Assembly: GCF_022698165.1 (NCBI RefSeq)
Contig: NZ_JALDAY010000002.1
Coordinates: 744,001 to 808,000, forward strand
Source of the DNA: Streptomyces cylindrosporus
GTDB lineage: Bacteria; Actinomycetota; Actinomycetes; Streptomycetales; Streptomycetaceae
DNA length: 64,000 nt
Reading direction: 5' to 3'
Part shown: positions 18,091-26,557 of the stretch, in pieces
Numbering within the stretch: position 1 is the first letter of the stretch
Layout: each line of letters starts with the position of its first letter
The notes under the pieces: model-generated
Database searches by the model: none
The model's input: the letters and a program-made list of their open reading frames with translations, nothing else
What the model was told of the DNA's origin: nothing
Made by a program: the position numbers and the translations under genes

Positions 18091-19148
18091 CGCCGCGCCT
18101 CCACCAGCCGGGGCATGTCCCGGGCGGCCTCGATCAGGAACCACGACGGCAGTACGGGATTGCCCTCGGCGTCGGAGGCGATCACGGTCTGGGCCACCTC
18201 GACGGAGATCTCGGCGAGTTGGACCAGCAGCGACTTCGCGCGGTAGGCGGTCTGCCGGCCGCCCGCCGACATGTGCTCCTTGCTGACCGGGAGTTCCTTG
18301 ACCAGGCGGCCGCGGAAGGACTCGGCGAGGTAGTAGAGCAGGTCGCGGTCCTCCGGGCGGTTGGGCCAGCGGGCGTCGCCCTTGATGATCGCCTCGATGC
18401 CGAACCGGCTGCGCACGATCTTGACGTAGCCGCAGAACGCGGTGGCGTGCCGGGGCGTCAGCGTGCCGTGCGCGAGGACCTTCAGCGTCTCCTCGTCGAG
18501 GTCGCGGCCGAAGGAGTGCAGCGCGTCGGAGAGCATGTGCCAGGAGCGGGGCGTGGAGAAGGGCTCCTCGGTCTTGGGCGGCTTGGACCACAGGTGGTCG
18601 GGGCGGTCGGTGAGGTGGTCGAGGATCCAGGGGTGGATGTCGTTGTTCGCGGCCCAGGTCAGCCAGTCCTTGGCGGAGGCCTCCAGGTGGACGTGGGCGA
18701 GGCGGTTGACGAGGGCGGAGGCGATGGGGCGGGCGAGCGCGTTGTCGGTGGCGCGGTTGCCGGCGCCGATGACGATGGAGCCCTTGGGCAGCTCGTAGTT
18801 GCCGATACGGCGGTCGAGGATCAGCGAGTAGAAGGCCTTCTGCACATCCGGCGTGGCCGCGTTCAGCTCGTCCAGGAACAGGCAGTACGGCTCGTCCCGG
18901 GCGATCGCCTCCGGCGGGCAGAACACCGACCGCCCGTCACGGATCTGCGGGACGCCGATGAGGTCCTCGGGGGCGAGCTGAGTACCGAGCAGACTCACGC
19001 ACTCCAGCCCCAGGGACTCCGCGAACTCCCTCACCAGGGAGGACTTTCCGATGCCGGGGGCGCCCCAGATGAAGACCGGCCGCACGGTGGCGAGGCCGAG
19101 AAGCAGTTCGGGGACGCGGGCGGGAGTGACGCTGACGGCAGCCTGCAA
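18087..19148 (-). CDS. MoxR-family AAA+ ATPase
   Basis: About 353 residues from a TTG start at 19148, chosen because AAGGAG lies 7 nt upstream; longer frames run into non-homologous sequence. Walker A is GAPGIGKS (29-36), Walker B FLDELN (91-96), sensor region VIGAGNRATDNALARPI. The family remodels partner proteins in concert with VWA-domain proteins, and the partner gene follows with a 4-nt overlap. A 26-bp inverted repeat lies just upstream of the start. The lid region includes FSTPRSWHMLSDAL, typical of YehL-like members. Confidence 0.92.
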   Translation of the reverse strand: MQAAVSVTPARVPELLLGLATVRPVFIWGAPGIGKSSLVREFAESLGLECVSLLGTQLAPEDLIGVPQIRDGRSVFCPPEAIARDEPYCLFLDELNAATPDVQKAFYSLILDRRIGNYELPKGSIVIGAGNRATDNALARPIASALVNRLAHVHLEASAKDWLTWAANNDIHPWILDHLTDRPDHLWSKPPKTEEPFSTPRSWHMLSDALHSFGRDLDEETLKVLAHGTLTPRHATAFCGYVKIVRSRFGIEAIIKGDARWPNRPEDRDLLYYLAESFRGRLVKELPVSKEHMSAGGRQTAYRAKSLLVQLAEISVEVAQTVIASDAEGNPVLPSWFLIEAARDMPRLVEARR

Positions 19149-19166
19149 GAAGCGGCTCCTTCGGGG

Positions 19167-19192
19167 TGTTCGAGAGGTTTGCGACTCGAACA
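19167..19192. promoter_or_regulatory. Inverted repeat upstream of the MoxR-VWA operon
   Basis: TGTTCGAG (19167-19174) and CTCGAACA (19185-19192) are perfect 8-bp arms with a 10-nt spacer, 19 nt upstream of the TTG start and just above its AAGGAG. The halves resemble LexA half-sites (TCGAAC/GTTCGA) but in the opposite orientation and with wider spacing, so a classical SOS box is unlikely. It may be an operator or a leader hairpin. Confidence 0.5.
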
Positions 19193-19227
19193 GTGTGTGC
19201 GTACGTCCCCGTCGGCGCAGCCGATTT

Positions 19228-21285
19228 TCAGGCGGCCCGGTTCCGCGCGAGCGGCACCTGTGGCCCGTCCGTCTCGCGCAGCCACCGCCGCAGCACACGG
19301 TGGACCTGCTCCGCCCCGACCAGTTCCCGCCCCTCCTCGACCGGCTCGGAGAACACCACCGGCGACAGCAGGAACGGCCTGCCCTGCGCCCCGCCGAGCC
19401 CCCCGTGCGAGCCGATCTGCTCCTCGAAGGCCAGCACCTCGCCGTCGGCGGGATCGTGGAAGGAGTTGACCATGATGTCGGCCGTGTGCGGGAACGAGTG
19501 CGTGCGCCGCACCGCGTCCGCGGCACCCGGCCCGAACGCCTCCAACGGCCCCGTCTTGTCGTCGAGTTCGGCGACCGGGGTCTCCGCGCCGTACGCGCCG
19601 AGCACCACCCCGCCGTGCTCCTCGCTGCGGACGAGCAGGAAGCCGATCCCGGGATGGTTGGCCAGCGTCGTCAGCAGCGCCGGATGGCGGGCGTCGATCT
19701 CCTCCTTGCTCATCCGGTGCGGCACGTCCGGGAAGGACACCAGGCCGAGGTTGCCCGAGGCCAGCACCATCGGCTCGGACCGGCGCCCGGCGGGGCGCTT
19801 CTCCTCGACCGGCCGCCGCAGCGCCGCCCGCACCGCGGCCCGCGCCTCGGCACCGCTGTGCGTGCGCTGCGCCTTGCGCGGCACGGGCAGCCCGCAGCCG
19901 GCCCGCACCAGCTCGCCGAGGCCGAGCCCGTAGCGGGCGCGGAAGGTCTCGCCGGGGCTCTGCCCGTGGTCGGAGAGGACGACGATCCGGTACGGCCGCG
20001 GCGCGTGCTCGGCGACGTTCACGATCAGCGCGAGCGAGCGGTCGAGGCGCTCCAGGACCTTCTCGGCGTCCCGGCTCGTCGGCCCGGAGTGGTGTGCCAC
20101 CTCGTCGTACGCGACCAGGTCGGCGTAGACGGCGGTGCGCCCGGCGAGCATGTCGCCCATCACGGCGGCGACCACGACGTCCCGTTCGACGACGGTCGCG
20201 AAGGCGCGGACGAAGGGGTAGAGGCCGCCGCGGGAGACGCGCGGGCGCTGCTTCCTGATCAGGGCGCGGGTTGACTGGCCCATCTCCCGGCCGACCTCCG
20301 CGAAGAAGGACATGGCGGTCCGGACGGCGTTGGCGGGGTCGGAGAAGTAGGCGAAGTAACCGGCTCGGGAGCGGTTCTCGCGGCCGCGGCGGCGCGTGGC
20401 GATGGACAGCACGAGGGCCTGTTCGTCGGCGCCGCCGCTGAAGAGGTTGCCGCGGCTGGCGCCGTCGACGGTGAGCAGCCCGCCGTCCCCGGTGAACTCG
20501 ACGGCCCGGCGCTGGAGTTCGGCCGCGCTGGTGGGCCGGTTGCAGACCATCACCTCGCGGCTGTCCTTGTCGTACCAGCGGAAGGCGGGCACGTCGTGGT
20601 TGGTGCCGTGCAGGATGCCGAGCTGGCTGGCGCCGGTCTGGCTGGACCAGTCGGTGCGCCAGGGGGTGAGCCGGTGGGTGCCGTTCTCCAGGAACCGGGC
20701 GACGGTGGGCATCAGGCCCTTGCCGACGGCGGCCAGCAGGACGTCGTGGCCGACGCCGTCGAGCTGGAGGAAGACGGTGCCGGGGGTGGAGGGGCCGGCC
20801 GGCAGGCGTCTGCGGCGGCGGTCGGCGAGACGGTAGAGACGGCGGCGGTAGGCGTCGTCGTCACGCACGGCCAGCGCGCCGCCCGTGGCGGAGGCGACGG
20901 CGGACATCACGGCGGCGACGACCACGGCGGTCTCGGGGGCGGCCTCGGCGCTGCTGGCCGGGTTGAGGCGCAGGGCCACCAGCAGCAGGGAGCCGTTGAG
21001 GACGAAGACGAGCAGGCCCAGCACGAGCGCGGGCACGAGCAGCAGCAGCCGTACGAGCAGCGGCCAGACGAGGGCCGACAGCACACCGAAGGCGCCGGCT
21101 CCGAAGGCGGCCGTGACGGCGATGTGGGTGGCGCTCTCGCCGTCGGGCGACTGCAGCCTGAAGTCGGGGAGGATCCCCGCGAGCACGAGCATGGTGACCG
21201 TGGAGACGGCCCACACGGTAACGCTCCGCCCCACCTGACTGACGACCCGCCGCCAACGCCCGCCACGCACGCCCGCACACCTCAC
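19228..21285 (-). CDS. Membrane-anchored alkaline-phosphatase-superfamily protein with holin-like N terminus
   Basis: About 685 residues. The first 150 contain four hydrophobic segments of the phage-holin family 4 type (SVTVWAVSTVTMLVLAGILPDF, then VWPLLVRLLLLVPALVLGLLVF). Residues from about 180 form a phosphodiesterase/phosphatase fold with VFLQLDGVGHDVL, the TGASQ nucleophile-type turn, VAYDEVAHHSGP and IVVLSDHGQS as metal-ligand blocks. It probably hydrolyses a phosphoester on one face of the cytoplasmic membrane. The GTG at 21285 has a weak binding site; GTG 21270 is an alternative. Substrate unknown. Confidence 0.85.
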   Translation of the reverse strand: MRCAGVRGGRWRRVVSQVGRSVTVWAVSTVTMLVLAGILPDFRLQSPDGESATHIAVTAAFGAGAFGVLSALVWPLLVRLLLLVPALVLGLLVFVLNGSLLLVALRLNPASSAEAAPETAVVVAAVMSAVASATGGALAVRDDDAYRRRLYRLADRRRRRLPAGPSTPGTVFLQLDGVGHDVLLAAVGKGLMPTVARFLENGTHRLTPWRTDWSSQTGASQLGILHGTNHDVPAFRWYDKDSREVMVCNRPTSAAELQRRAVEFTGDGGLLTVDGASRGNLFSGGADEQALVLSIATRRRGRENRSRAGYFAYFSDPANAVRTAMSFFAEVGREMGQSTRALIRKQRPRVSRGGLYPFVRAFATVVERDVVVAAVMGDMLAGRTAVYADLVAYDEVAHHSGPTSRDAEKVLERLDRSLALIVNVAEHAPRPYRIVVLSDHGQSPGETFRARYGLGLGELVRAGCGLPVPRKAQRTHSGAEARAAVRAALRRPVEEKRPAGRRSEPMVLASGNLGLVSFPDVPHRMSKEEIDARHPALLTTLANHPGIGFLLVRSEEHGGVVLGAYGAETPVAELDDKTGPLEAFGPGAADAVRRTHSFPHTADIMVNSFHDPADGEVLAFEEQIGSHGGLGGAQGRPFLLSPVVFSEPVEEGRELVGAEQVHRVLRRWLRETDGPQVPLARNRAA

Positions 21286-21356
21286 GTCCCGGCCCGTCGT
21301 CGCTGCGGGCCCGGACCAAGCCTGTCATACGAGGTTCCGCGGGGGTCCTCGGTGCG

Positions 21357-21764
21357 CTACCGCCCGTCGTAGCCGGCCGTCGGCATCGACAGCCTCCGGT
21401 GCACCCGGGCCTTCATCTGGGCGTCGTAGCACGGCTCCTCGAAGCCCACGGTCTCCACCCGCACCCCGCGCCGCGCGCACTCCGCGGTGAACTCCTCCAC
21501 GGACGACAGCGCGCTCTCCAGGACCCGTCGGCTGGGGGCGACGAAGAGGTCGAGGCCCGGCCGGACGCCGTCCCACAGGACGCTGTGGTCGGCCCGCAGC
21601 CCTCGTACCAGAAGCTCCCGGGCCACGATGTACCCGCGCTCCGCGGCCCATCGCGCGCACATCGCGTGCTGGCTGCGGGAATCGACCAGGAAGGGATCGG
21701 CGTCCAGCTCCTCGAGCGGCGTCAGACTGGCGATCGCCGTGACGCGCACGCGCATCGGTCCCAT
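21357..21764 (-). CDS. Conserved hypothetical protein with resolvase-like pattern
   Basis: A 135-residue protein starting MGPMRVRVTAIASLTPLEELD at ATG 21764 with AGGGGG upstream. RQ/AxWAAERGYIVARELLVRGL, GLDLFVAPSRRVLESALSSVEEF and CARRGVRVETVGFEEP follow the alpha/beta order of a serine-recombinase N-terminal domain. The catalytic serine region is absent and no DNA-binding tail is present. I cannot give it a function; a recombinase-derived but inactive fold is an inference from pattern only. Confidence 0.7.
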   Translation of the reverse strand: MGPMRVRVTAIASLTPLEELDADPFLVDSRSQHAMCARWAAERGYIVARELLVRGLRADHSVLWDGVRPGLDLFVAPSRRVLESALSSVEEFTAECARRGVRVETVGFEEPCYDAQMKARVHRRLSMPTAGYDGR

Positions 21765-21848
21765 GGCGTCCCCCTCACCTCCGGGTTTCGCCGCCGACCC
21801 TACTCCAGCCCGTAGGCTTCGGGGAGTCGCGCGAAGGAGGCAAAGAAG

Positions 21849-22622
21849 GTGCCGGTGGAGATCACCTGGTGGGGTCACGCGACCTGCGCGGTCACGGATT
21901 CGGACGTACGTGTGATCACGGATCCGCTGTTCGCCCGCCGCCTCGCCCACCTGCGCCGCCGCCGGGGCGCGCTCCCGCCGCCCGGCGCGGTGCGCGCGGA
22001 CCTCGCGCTGGTCTCGCATCTGCACGCCGACCACCTGCACGTTCCCTCGCTGGAGCGGCTCGCGGAGGGCACGCGCCTGCTGGTGCCCCGCGGCGCACTC
22101 CGCGCGGTACCGGCGCTGCGCCGGCTCGGCCATCTCACCGTGACCGAGGTGAGTGCCGGGGACGAGGTGGCGGTCGGCGATCTCGTCGTACGGGCGGTGC
22201 CCGCGCGGCACGACGGGCGGCGGCTGCCGGTCGGCCCGCACCGCGCACCCGCTCTCGGTTACGTGGTCGAGGGCGAGGCCAGGACGTACTTCGCCGGGGA
22301 CACCGGGCTGTTCGACGAGATGGCCGAGGAGGTCGGGCCGGTCGACGTGGCGTTGCTGCCGGTCGGCGGCTGGGGGCCGCATCTCGGGGAGGGGCATCTG
22401 GACGCGGGGCGGGCGGCACAGGCGCTGGCCCGGCTGGCACCGCGCAGCGCGGTGCCGGTGCACTACGGCACGTACTGGCCGATCGGGATGGACGCCGTGC
22501 GCCCCCATGAATTCCACGCGCCCGGCGACGAGTTCGTGCGCCTGGCGGCGGAGCGCGCGCCGGCGGTCGCGGTGCACCGGCTCGGGCACGGGGAGAGCGT
22601 GCGGCTGGAGGTCGCGAGGTGA
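21849..22622 (+). CDS. Metallo-beta-lactamase-fold hydrolase (UlaG/RNase Z-like)
   Basis: A 257-residue hydrolase. The zinc motif HLHADH is at residues 57-62, AGDTG supplies the bridging aspartate and VPVHYGTYWPIG a later histidine. The start MPVEITWWGHAT is typical of the L-ascorbate-6-phosphate lactonase/YtnP-like branch. GTG 21849 follows GAAGGAGG, and TAGGCT at 21813-21818 is a possible -10. The stop overlaps the DedA gene start (GTGA). Substrate unknown. Confidence 0.88.
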   Translation: MPVEITWWGHATCAVTDSDVRVITDPLFARRLAHLRRRRGALPPPGAVRADLALVSHLHADHLHVPSLERLAEGTRLLVPRGALRAVPALRRLGHLTVTEVSAGDEVAVGDLVVRAVPARHDGRRLPVGPHRAPALGYVVEGEARTYFAGDTGLFDEMAEEVGPVDVALLPVGGWGPHLGEGHLDAGRAAQALARLAPRSAVPVHYGTYWPIGMDAVRPHEFHAPGDEFVRLAAERAPAVAVHRLGHGESVRLEVAR

Positions 22623-23236
22623 GCTGGCTCGCGGCCACCGCGTCGCCGGAGTCCACACAGCAGGCGATCGGGTATCCGTCGCTCTTCCTGCTGGTCTTCT
22701 TCGGGGCGCTGGTGCCGGTGATCCCGACGGGGGCGCTGGTGAGTACGGCGGCGGTGGTGGCCTTTCACCAGACCTCGCCGTTCTCGCTGCTGCTGGTGTT
22801 CGTGACGGGGTCGCTGGCCGCGTTCCTCGGGGACGGGGTGCTGTACTGGCTGGGGCGTCGGGGCATGGGCTCCAAGAACGGCTCGCGCTGGCTGGAGGCG
22901 ATCCGCTCGCGGGCCCCCGAGGACAAGCTGGCGCAGGCGCAGGAGAAGCTGGCCGAGCACGGGGTGACGGTGCTGGTGCTGTCGCGGCTGGTGCCGGCCG
23001 GGCGGATCCCGGTGATGCTGGCCTGCCTGATGGCACGCTGGCCGTTGCGGCGCTTCGCCCGGGGAAACCTTCCGGCGTGCCTGGCCTGGGCGGCGACGTA
23101 CCAGGTGATCGGGATCCTGGGCGGTTCGCTGTTCAAGGAGCCCTGGGAGGGTGTGGTCGCGGCGATCGCGCTGACCGTGGCGATCAGCGCGATGCCGAGC
23201 CTGTGGCGGCGGATCCGCCGTACGACCACCGCCTAG
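22619..23236 (+). CDS. DedA/VTT-domain membrane protein
   Basis: A 205-residue integral membrane protein of the DedA family, whose members flip polyprenyl phosphate or phospholipids. It has a hydrophobic opening (YPSLFLLVFFGALVPVIPTGALVSTAAVV), FLGDGVLYWLGRRG, the re-entrant-loop signature VLVLSRLVPAGRIPVMLACLMARWPLRRFARGN in part, and two C-terminal helices. It is coupled to the upstream hydrolase by a 4-nt overlap. Its TAG stop lies in CTAG 23233-23236, shared with the convergent gene. Confidence 0.9.
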   Translation: MSWLAATASPESTQQAIGYPSLFLLVFFGALVPVIPTGALVSTAAVVAFHQTSPFSLLLVFVTGSLAAFLGDGVLYWLGRRGMGSKNGSRWLEAIRSRAPEDKLAQAQEKLAEHGVTVLVLSRLVPAGRIPVMLACLMARWPLRRFARGNLPACLAWAATYQVIGILGGSLFKEPWEGVVAAIALTVAISAMPSLWRRIRRTTTA

Positions 23237-24306
23237 TCCAGTACCCGTGAACCTCCCACCGGCAGGTCCCACAGGTCGGCACGGTCCAGGCCCGCCTTCT
23301 CCCAGGCGGCACGCGCGCGGGTGAGCGGTTCCAGGACCGGCTCCGCCGACAGGACGAACGTGCCCCAGTGCATCGGCGCCATCCTGCGCGCCCCCAGGTC
23401 CTGCGCGGCCCGCACCGCCTCCTCGGGGTCGCAGTGGACGTCGCTGAGCCACCAGCGGGGGTCGTACGCGCCGATGGGGAGGATCGCCAGGTCGATGCCC
23501 GGGTAGCGGTCGCCGATACGGGAGAACCAGTGGCCGTAGCCCGTGTCGCCCGCGAAGTACACGCGTCGGCCGTCGGGCGCCGTCAGCACCCAGCCGCCCC
23601 AGAGGCTGTGGCAGGTGTCGGTGAGGGTGCGCTTGGACCAGTGGTGGGCGGGGACGAAGTCGAAGCGCACTCCGTTCAGTTCGGCCGCCTCCCACCAGTC
23701 CAGCTCCGTGACGACGGTGAAGCGCCGGCGGCGGAACCAGGCGCCGAGTCCGGCCGGCACGAACACCGGGGTGTCGCGCGGGAGTCGGCGCAGGGTGGGG
23801 GCGTCGAGGTGGTCGTAGTGGTTGTGGCTGATGACGACCGCGTCGACCTGGTGCAGGGACTCCCAGGGCACGCCCACCGGGGTGATGCGGGCCGGGGTGC
23901 CGAGGATGCGGCGGGACCAGACCGGGTCGGTGAGGACGGTCAGGCCGCCGACGCTGACGATCCAACTGGCGTGTCCCGCCCAGGAGACGGCGACCGTGCG
24001 GGCGTCGACGCGGGGCAGCGGGGCGGGGGCGAAGGGGATCCGGGGGACGTCGGCGAGGCCCTCGCGGCCGGGACGGATCGAGCCCTCCCGGGCGAACCTG
24101 GCCATGGCCTTCAGATTGGGCAGCGGGGCGGTCAGCCGGTCGTGGAACGTCCGCGGCCACACCCGGCGCTCGCCCAGCGGCCGGGGTTCGGCGAGCGGCG
24201 AAAACGGCGGCGCGAACGGGCCTGAGGACGCCGGGACGTCGGCTTCCTCCGTGGTCGTACTCGTACTCGTGCTCGTGGTGGTGGTCGACTCGGACTGCTG
24301 CGTCAT
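23233..24306 (-). CDS. Metallo-beta-lactamase-fold hydrolase, NAPE-PLD-like
   Basis: A 357-residue protein resembling N-acyl-phosphatidylethanolamine phospholipase D. The zinc motif is HNHYDH (161-166), with AHHWSKR, FAGDTGYGHWF and PMHWGTF following in family order. The first 20 residues are a Thr/Ser run (TTTTSTSTSTTT) encoded by a repetitive tract, without a clear signal peptide. ATG 24306 has GGGAG upstream and overlaps the preceding aminotransferase-like gene by 4 nt, so the two are produced together. Substrate, perhaps a phospholipid, is unproven. Confidence 0.88.
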   Translation of the reverse strand: MTQQSESTTTTSTSTSTTTEEADVPASSGPFAPPFSPLAEPRPLGERRVWPRTFHDRLTAPLPNLKAMARFAREGSIRPGREGLADVPRIPFAPAPLPRVDARTVAVSWAGHASWIVSVGGLTVLTDPVWSRRILGTPARITPVGVPWESLHQVDAVVISHNHYDHLDAPTLRRLPRDTPVFVPAGLGAWFRRRRFTVVTELDWWEAAELNGVRFDFVPAHHWSKRTLTDTCHSLWGGWVLTAPDGRRVYFAGDTGYGHWFSRIGDRYPGIDLAILPIGAYDPRWWLSDVHCDPEEAVRAAQDLGARRMAPMHWGTFVLSAEPVLEPLTRARAAWEKAGLDRADLWDLPVGGSRVLD

Positions 24307-25550
24307 CGAGGAGGCTCCCATCGCTGAGCGTCGTCGCGTAGATCGTCGAAGACCGACTTCACATGGTTCAACGCGCGTTGCACGTGTGGCAGTTCCAACG
24401 TCACGGGTGACCTGAGGCATTCCGCGCGCTCCTCGTCGGTCCGGCCCAGCAGCGGGCCGGTGGACAGGCGGACGCGCAGCGCGCCGAGTTCGTCGCCGAA
24501 GCGGTGGCCGCCGGGCGCGGGCATGCCGAGCCGGGCGGCGAGGAAGTCCTCCAGTTCCTGGGCGTCGCCGACGCCGTGGGCGGTGAGGGCGGCCCGCAGC
24601 GGCCCGAGGTCGGCGTAGAGGTGGCGGCCGGCCTGCGGGGGCCGGGAGAGGGTCCCCGCGCCGACGACCGCGGCGTGCAGGGCGGCCGCCACGCGCGCGT
24701 GCAGGCGTACGGCGGCGGCCACGCGCGCGGTGACCGGCTCGGGCTCCTCCAGCGCGTACGCGGCGGGCGCGGCGACGGGCCCGGCGATACGGGCGCCGAA
24801 CGCGGTGAGCACGTCGAGCACACGCGCGTGCAGGCCGCGGCCGTCCTCGTCCGCGGGGAAGCGGGCCACGGCCGCGGGCCAGCCGGGCGGCAGCAGCGCG
24901 CCGGCCAGGTCGGTGACGACGGTGACCCGGTCGGGCAGCATCTCGGCGGGGCTGACCAGCACGGTGTCGTGCGGGGCGTGCAGGGTGTCGCGCCAGGTCT
25001 CGTCGCTGACCAGGTGCAGCCCCTCCCCCGCGGCGGCCTCCACGCACGCGTGCAGCACCTCGGGCGGGGCGACGGTGGCGGTGGGGTCGTCGGCGACGGA
25101 CAGCACCAGCAGCCGCGGGTCACCGCCCTCGGCACGCACCCGGCGCACGGTCTCCAGGAGCGCGTACGGATCCGGCACGCCCCCGCTCTCGGCGGACGTG
25201 GCGACATGGAAGACGGGTCTGCCCAACAGGCGTGCGTACGGCGCCCACCAGGCCGCGCAGGGCCGGGGCACCAGGACGTCGCCGCCGAGGGCCGCGGTCA
25301 GCGCGAGCAGCAGCGCGGGGGCGCCGGGGCCGGCGGCCACCCGGTCGGGCTCGGCGGCGAGGCCGCGCCGGTCCCAGTAGCCGCAGGCGGCCTCGATGAG
25401 CGCGGGTCCGCCGCCGATCGGCTCCCCTTCGGCGCGGGCGGCGGCAGCGGCGAGCACGGCGGTCAGCTCGGGCAGTACGGGCAGGCCGTCCTCGGGCGGC
25501 GAGGGCCCGTAGCGGACGGAGCCGTGGCCTTCCGCGTCCGTCCGCGGCAT
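24303..25550 (-). CDS. Aminotransferase class I/II homologue lacking the PLP lysine
   Basis: A 415-residue fold-type I PLP-enzyme homologue. The PLP-ring aspartate is present (VSDETW, D183), but the lysine motif is changed: where SLSK is expected the sequence reads DLAG (214-217) in VVTDLAGALLPPGW. The NPTG motif has become DPTA. It therefore probably cannot form the usual internal aldimine. ATG 25550 follows GGAGG. It is coupled to the NAPE-PLD-like gene. It may be a pseudoenzyme, a binding protein or a regulator. Confidence 0.85.
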   Translation of the reverse strand: MPRTDAEGHGSVRYGPSPPEDGLPVLPELTAVLAAAAARAEGEPIGGGPALIEAACGYWDRRGLAAEPDRVAAGPGAPALLLALTAALGGDVLVPRPCAAWWAPYARLLGRPVFHVATSAESGGVPDPYALLETVRRVRAEGGDPRLLVLSVADDPTATVAPPEVLHACVEAAAGEGLHLVSDETWRDTLHAPHDTVLVSPAEMLPDRVTVVTDLAGALLPPGWPAAVARFPADEDGRGLHARVLDVLTAFGARIAGPVAAPAAYALEEPEPVTARVAAAVRLHARVAAALHAAVVGAGTLSRPPQAGRHLYADLGPLRAALTAHGVGDAQELEDFLAARLGMPAPGGHRFGDELGALRVRLSTGPLLGRTDEERAECLRSPVTLELPHVQRALNHVKSVFDDLRDDAQRWEPPR

Positions 25551-25717
25551 CGCTACCTCCGTCGTGGACTGCCTGCCGCGCCTTGCCGTCGGCGATCGCG
25601 CCGGTTTTCGCACGGTGGGGTGGGGGTCGTACTCCTGCGCACTGAGTACCCCGTGAGGCGCCGCCCCATGGGGGGCCGCCCGGGTTGCGCCCGTCACACG
25701 TGCGGCCGTTCACGGGG

Positions 25718-26413
25718 TCAGCCGTCGGTGGTGAAGCCGCGTCGGCGCAGCCGGTGGGCGGCGGCGCCGAGCGCGCCCGCGATGAGTACGCCGCCGCCGA
25801 CCAGGGCGGGCACGGAGTCGGTGAAGGTGCCGCCCTCACCGGCCCGCACACCGCGCTGGATCACGGCGGCGTCGCAGGGTTCGGTGCGGGGTTCGGTGCG
25901 CGCTTCGGCGCACTGACGTCCGTCACCACCGCAGGGGTCGGTGCGGGGTTCGGCGCACGGCCGGCCGTCACCCCCGCCGGCTCGGTCCACCTGGAACGTG
26001 GCGCTCCATGCCTTGCCGGCCTTGTCCTGTCCGCCGGGTGCGGCCGGGCAGGTGCCGTCGACGGTCCACGCGGAGTCCCGGGTGACGGCGTTCGGGCCGT
26101 CGGCCTCGAAGTCGGCGGCGGGGGCGATGCGGGCGGTGCCGCGGTAGGCGGCGCCGGAGGTCTCGTCGTCGTTGCCGGGGACCCGCTGGAGCTGGACGGT
26201 GCCCTCGTCGAAGGCCTGCGAGGAGGCGTCGAGAGTGGCGGGCGCCTGGCCGCCGGCGGTGTCGCAGGTGACCGAGACGGTGACGCTGCCGCCGGGCCGG
26301 ACGGTGCTCGGGCTGACCTCCGCGGCCGGGTCCGCGAGGGCGGCGCCGGCGGTGATGCCGACCGTGGCACCGGCCAGGGCCGCGGCGGACAGGACACGGG
26401 CGGTGCGGCGCAT
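25718..26413 (-). CDS. Secreted, C-terminally membrane-anchored hypothetical protein
   Basis: A 231-residue protein with a signal peptide (MRRTARVLSAAALAG to the ALADPA cleavage region near residue 28), an extracellular Ig-like domain starting EVSPSTVRPGGSVTVSVTC, and a Cys/Pro/Arg-rich repeat segment (CAEPRTDPC, CAEARTEPRTEPC). A C-terminal hydrophobic helix (PALVGGGVLIAGALGAAAHRLRRR) ends in a basic stop-transfer sequence. No LPXTG is seen. ATG 26413 follows AAGGAG. Similar Streptomyces proteins are unnamed surface proteins. Confidence 0.8.
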   Translation of the reverse strand: MRRTARVLSAAALAGATVGITAGAALADPAAEVSPSTVRPGGSVTVSVTCDTAGGQAPATLDASSQAFDEGTVQLQRVPGNDDETSGAAYRGTARIAPAADFEADGPNAVTRDSAWTVDGTCPAAPGGQDKAGKAWSATFQVDRAGGGDGRPCAEPRTDPCGGDGRQCAEARTEPRTEPCDAAVIQRGVRAGEGGTFTDSVPALVGGGVLIAGALGAAAHRLRRRGFTTDG

Positions 26414-26557
26414 GGTGCGGGCTCCTTCGAGCGACGACTGCGGTCGGGACACGGACGCCGCGTCCCGAACCCATCACAGCCCGCCCGCGGGCGCCCCGCG
26501 CGCGGCCGGACCCCATTCGCGGGACGCGAGGGGCCGACCGGGTGACTGTCGGCGGCC

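Noticed and set aside
24240..24300. Short repetitive tract suspected as a tandem repeat or CRISPR-like array
   Set aside because: It is a Thr/Ser codon run at the N terminus of the NAPE-PLD-like protein with no regular spacer or repeat unit.
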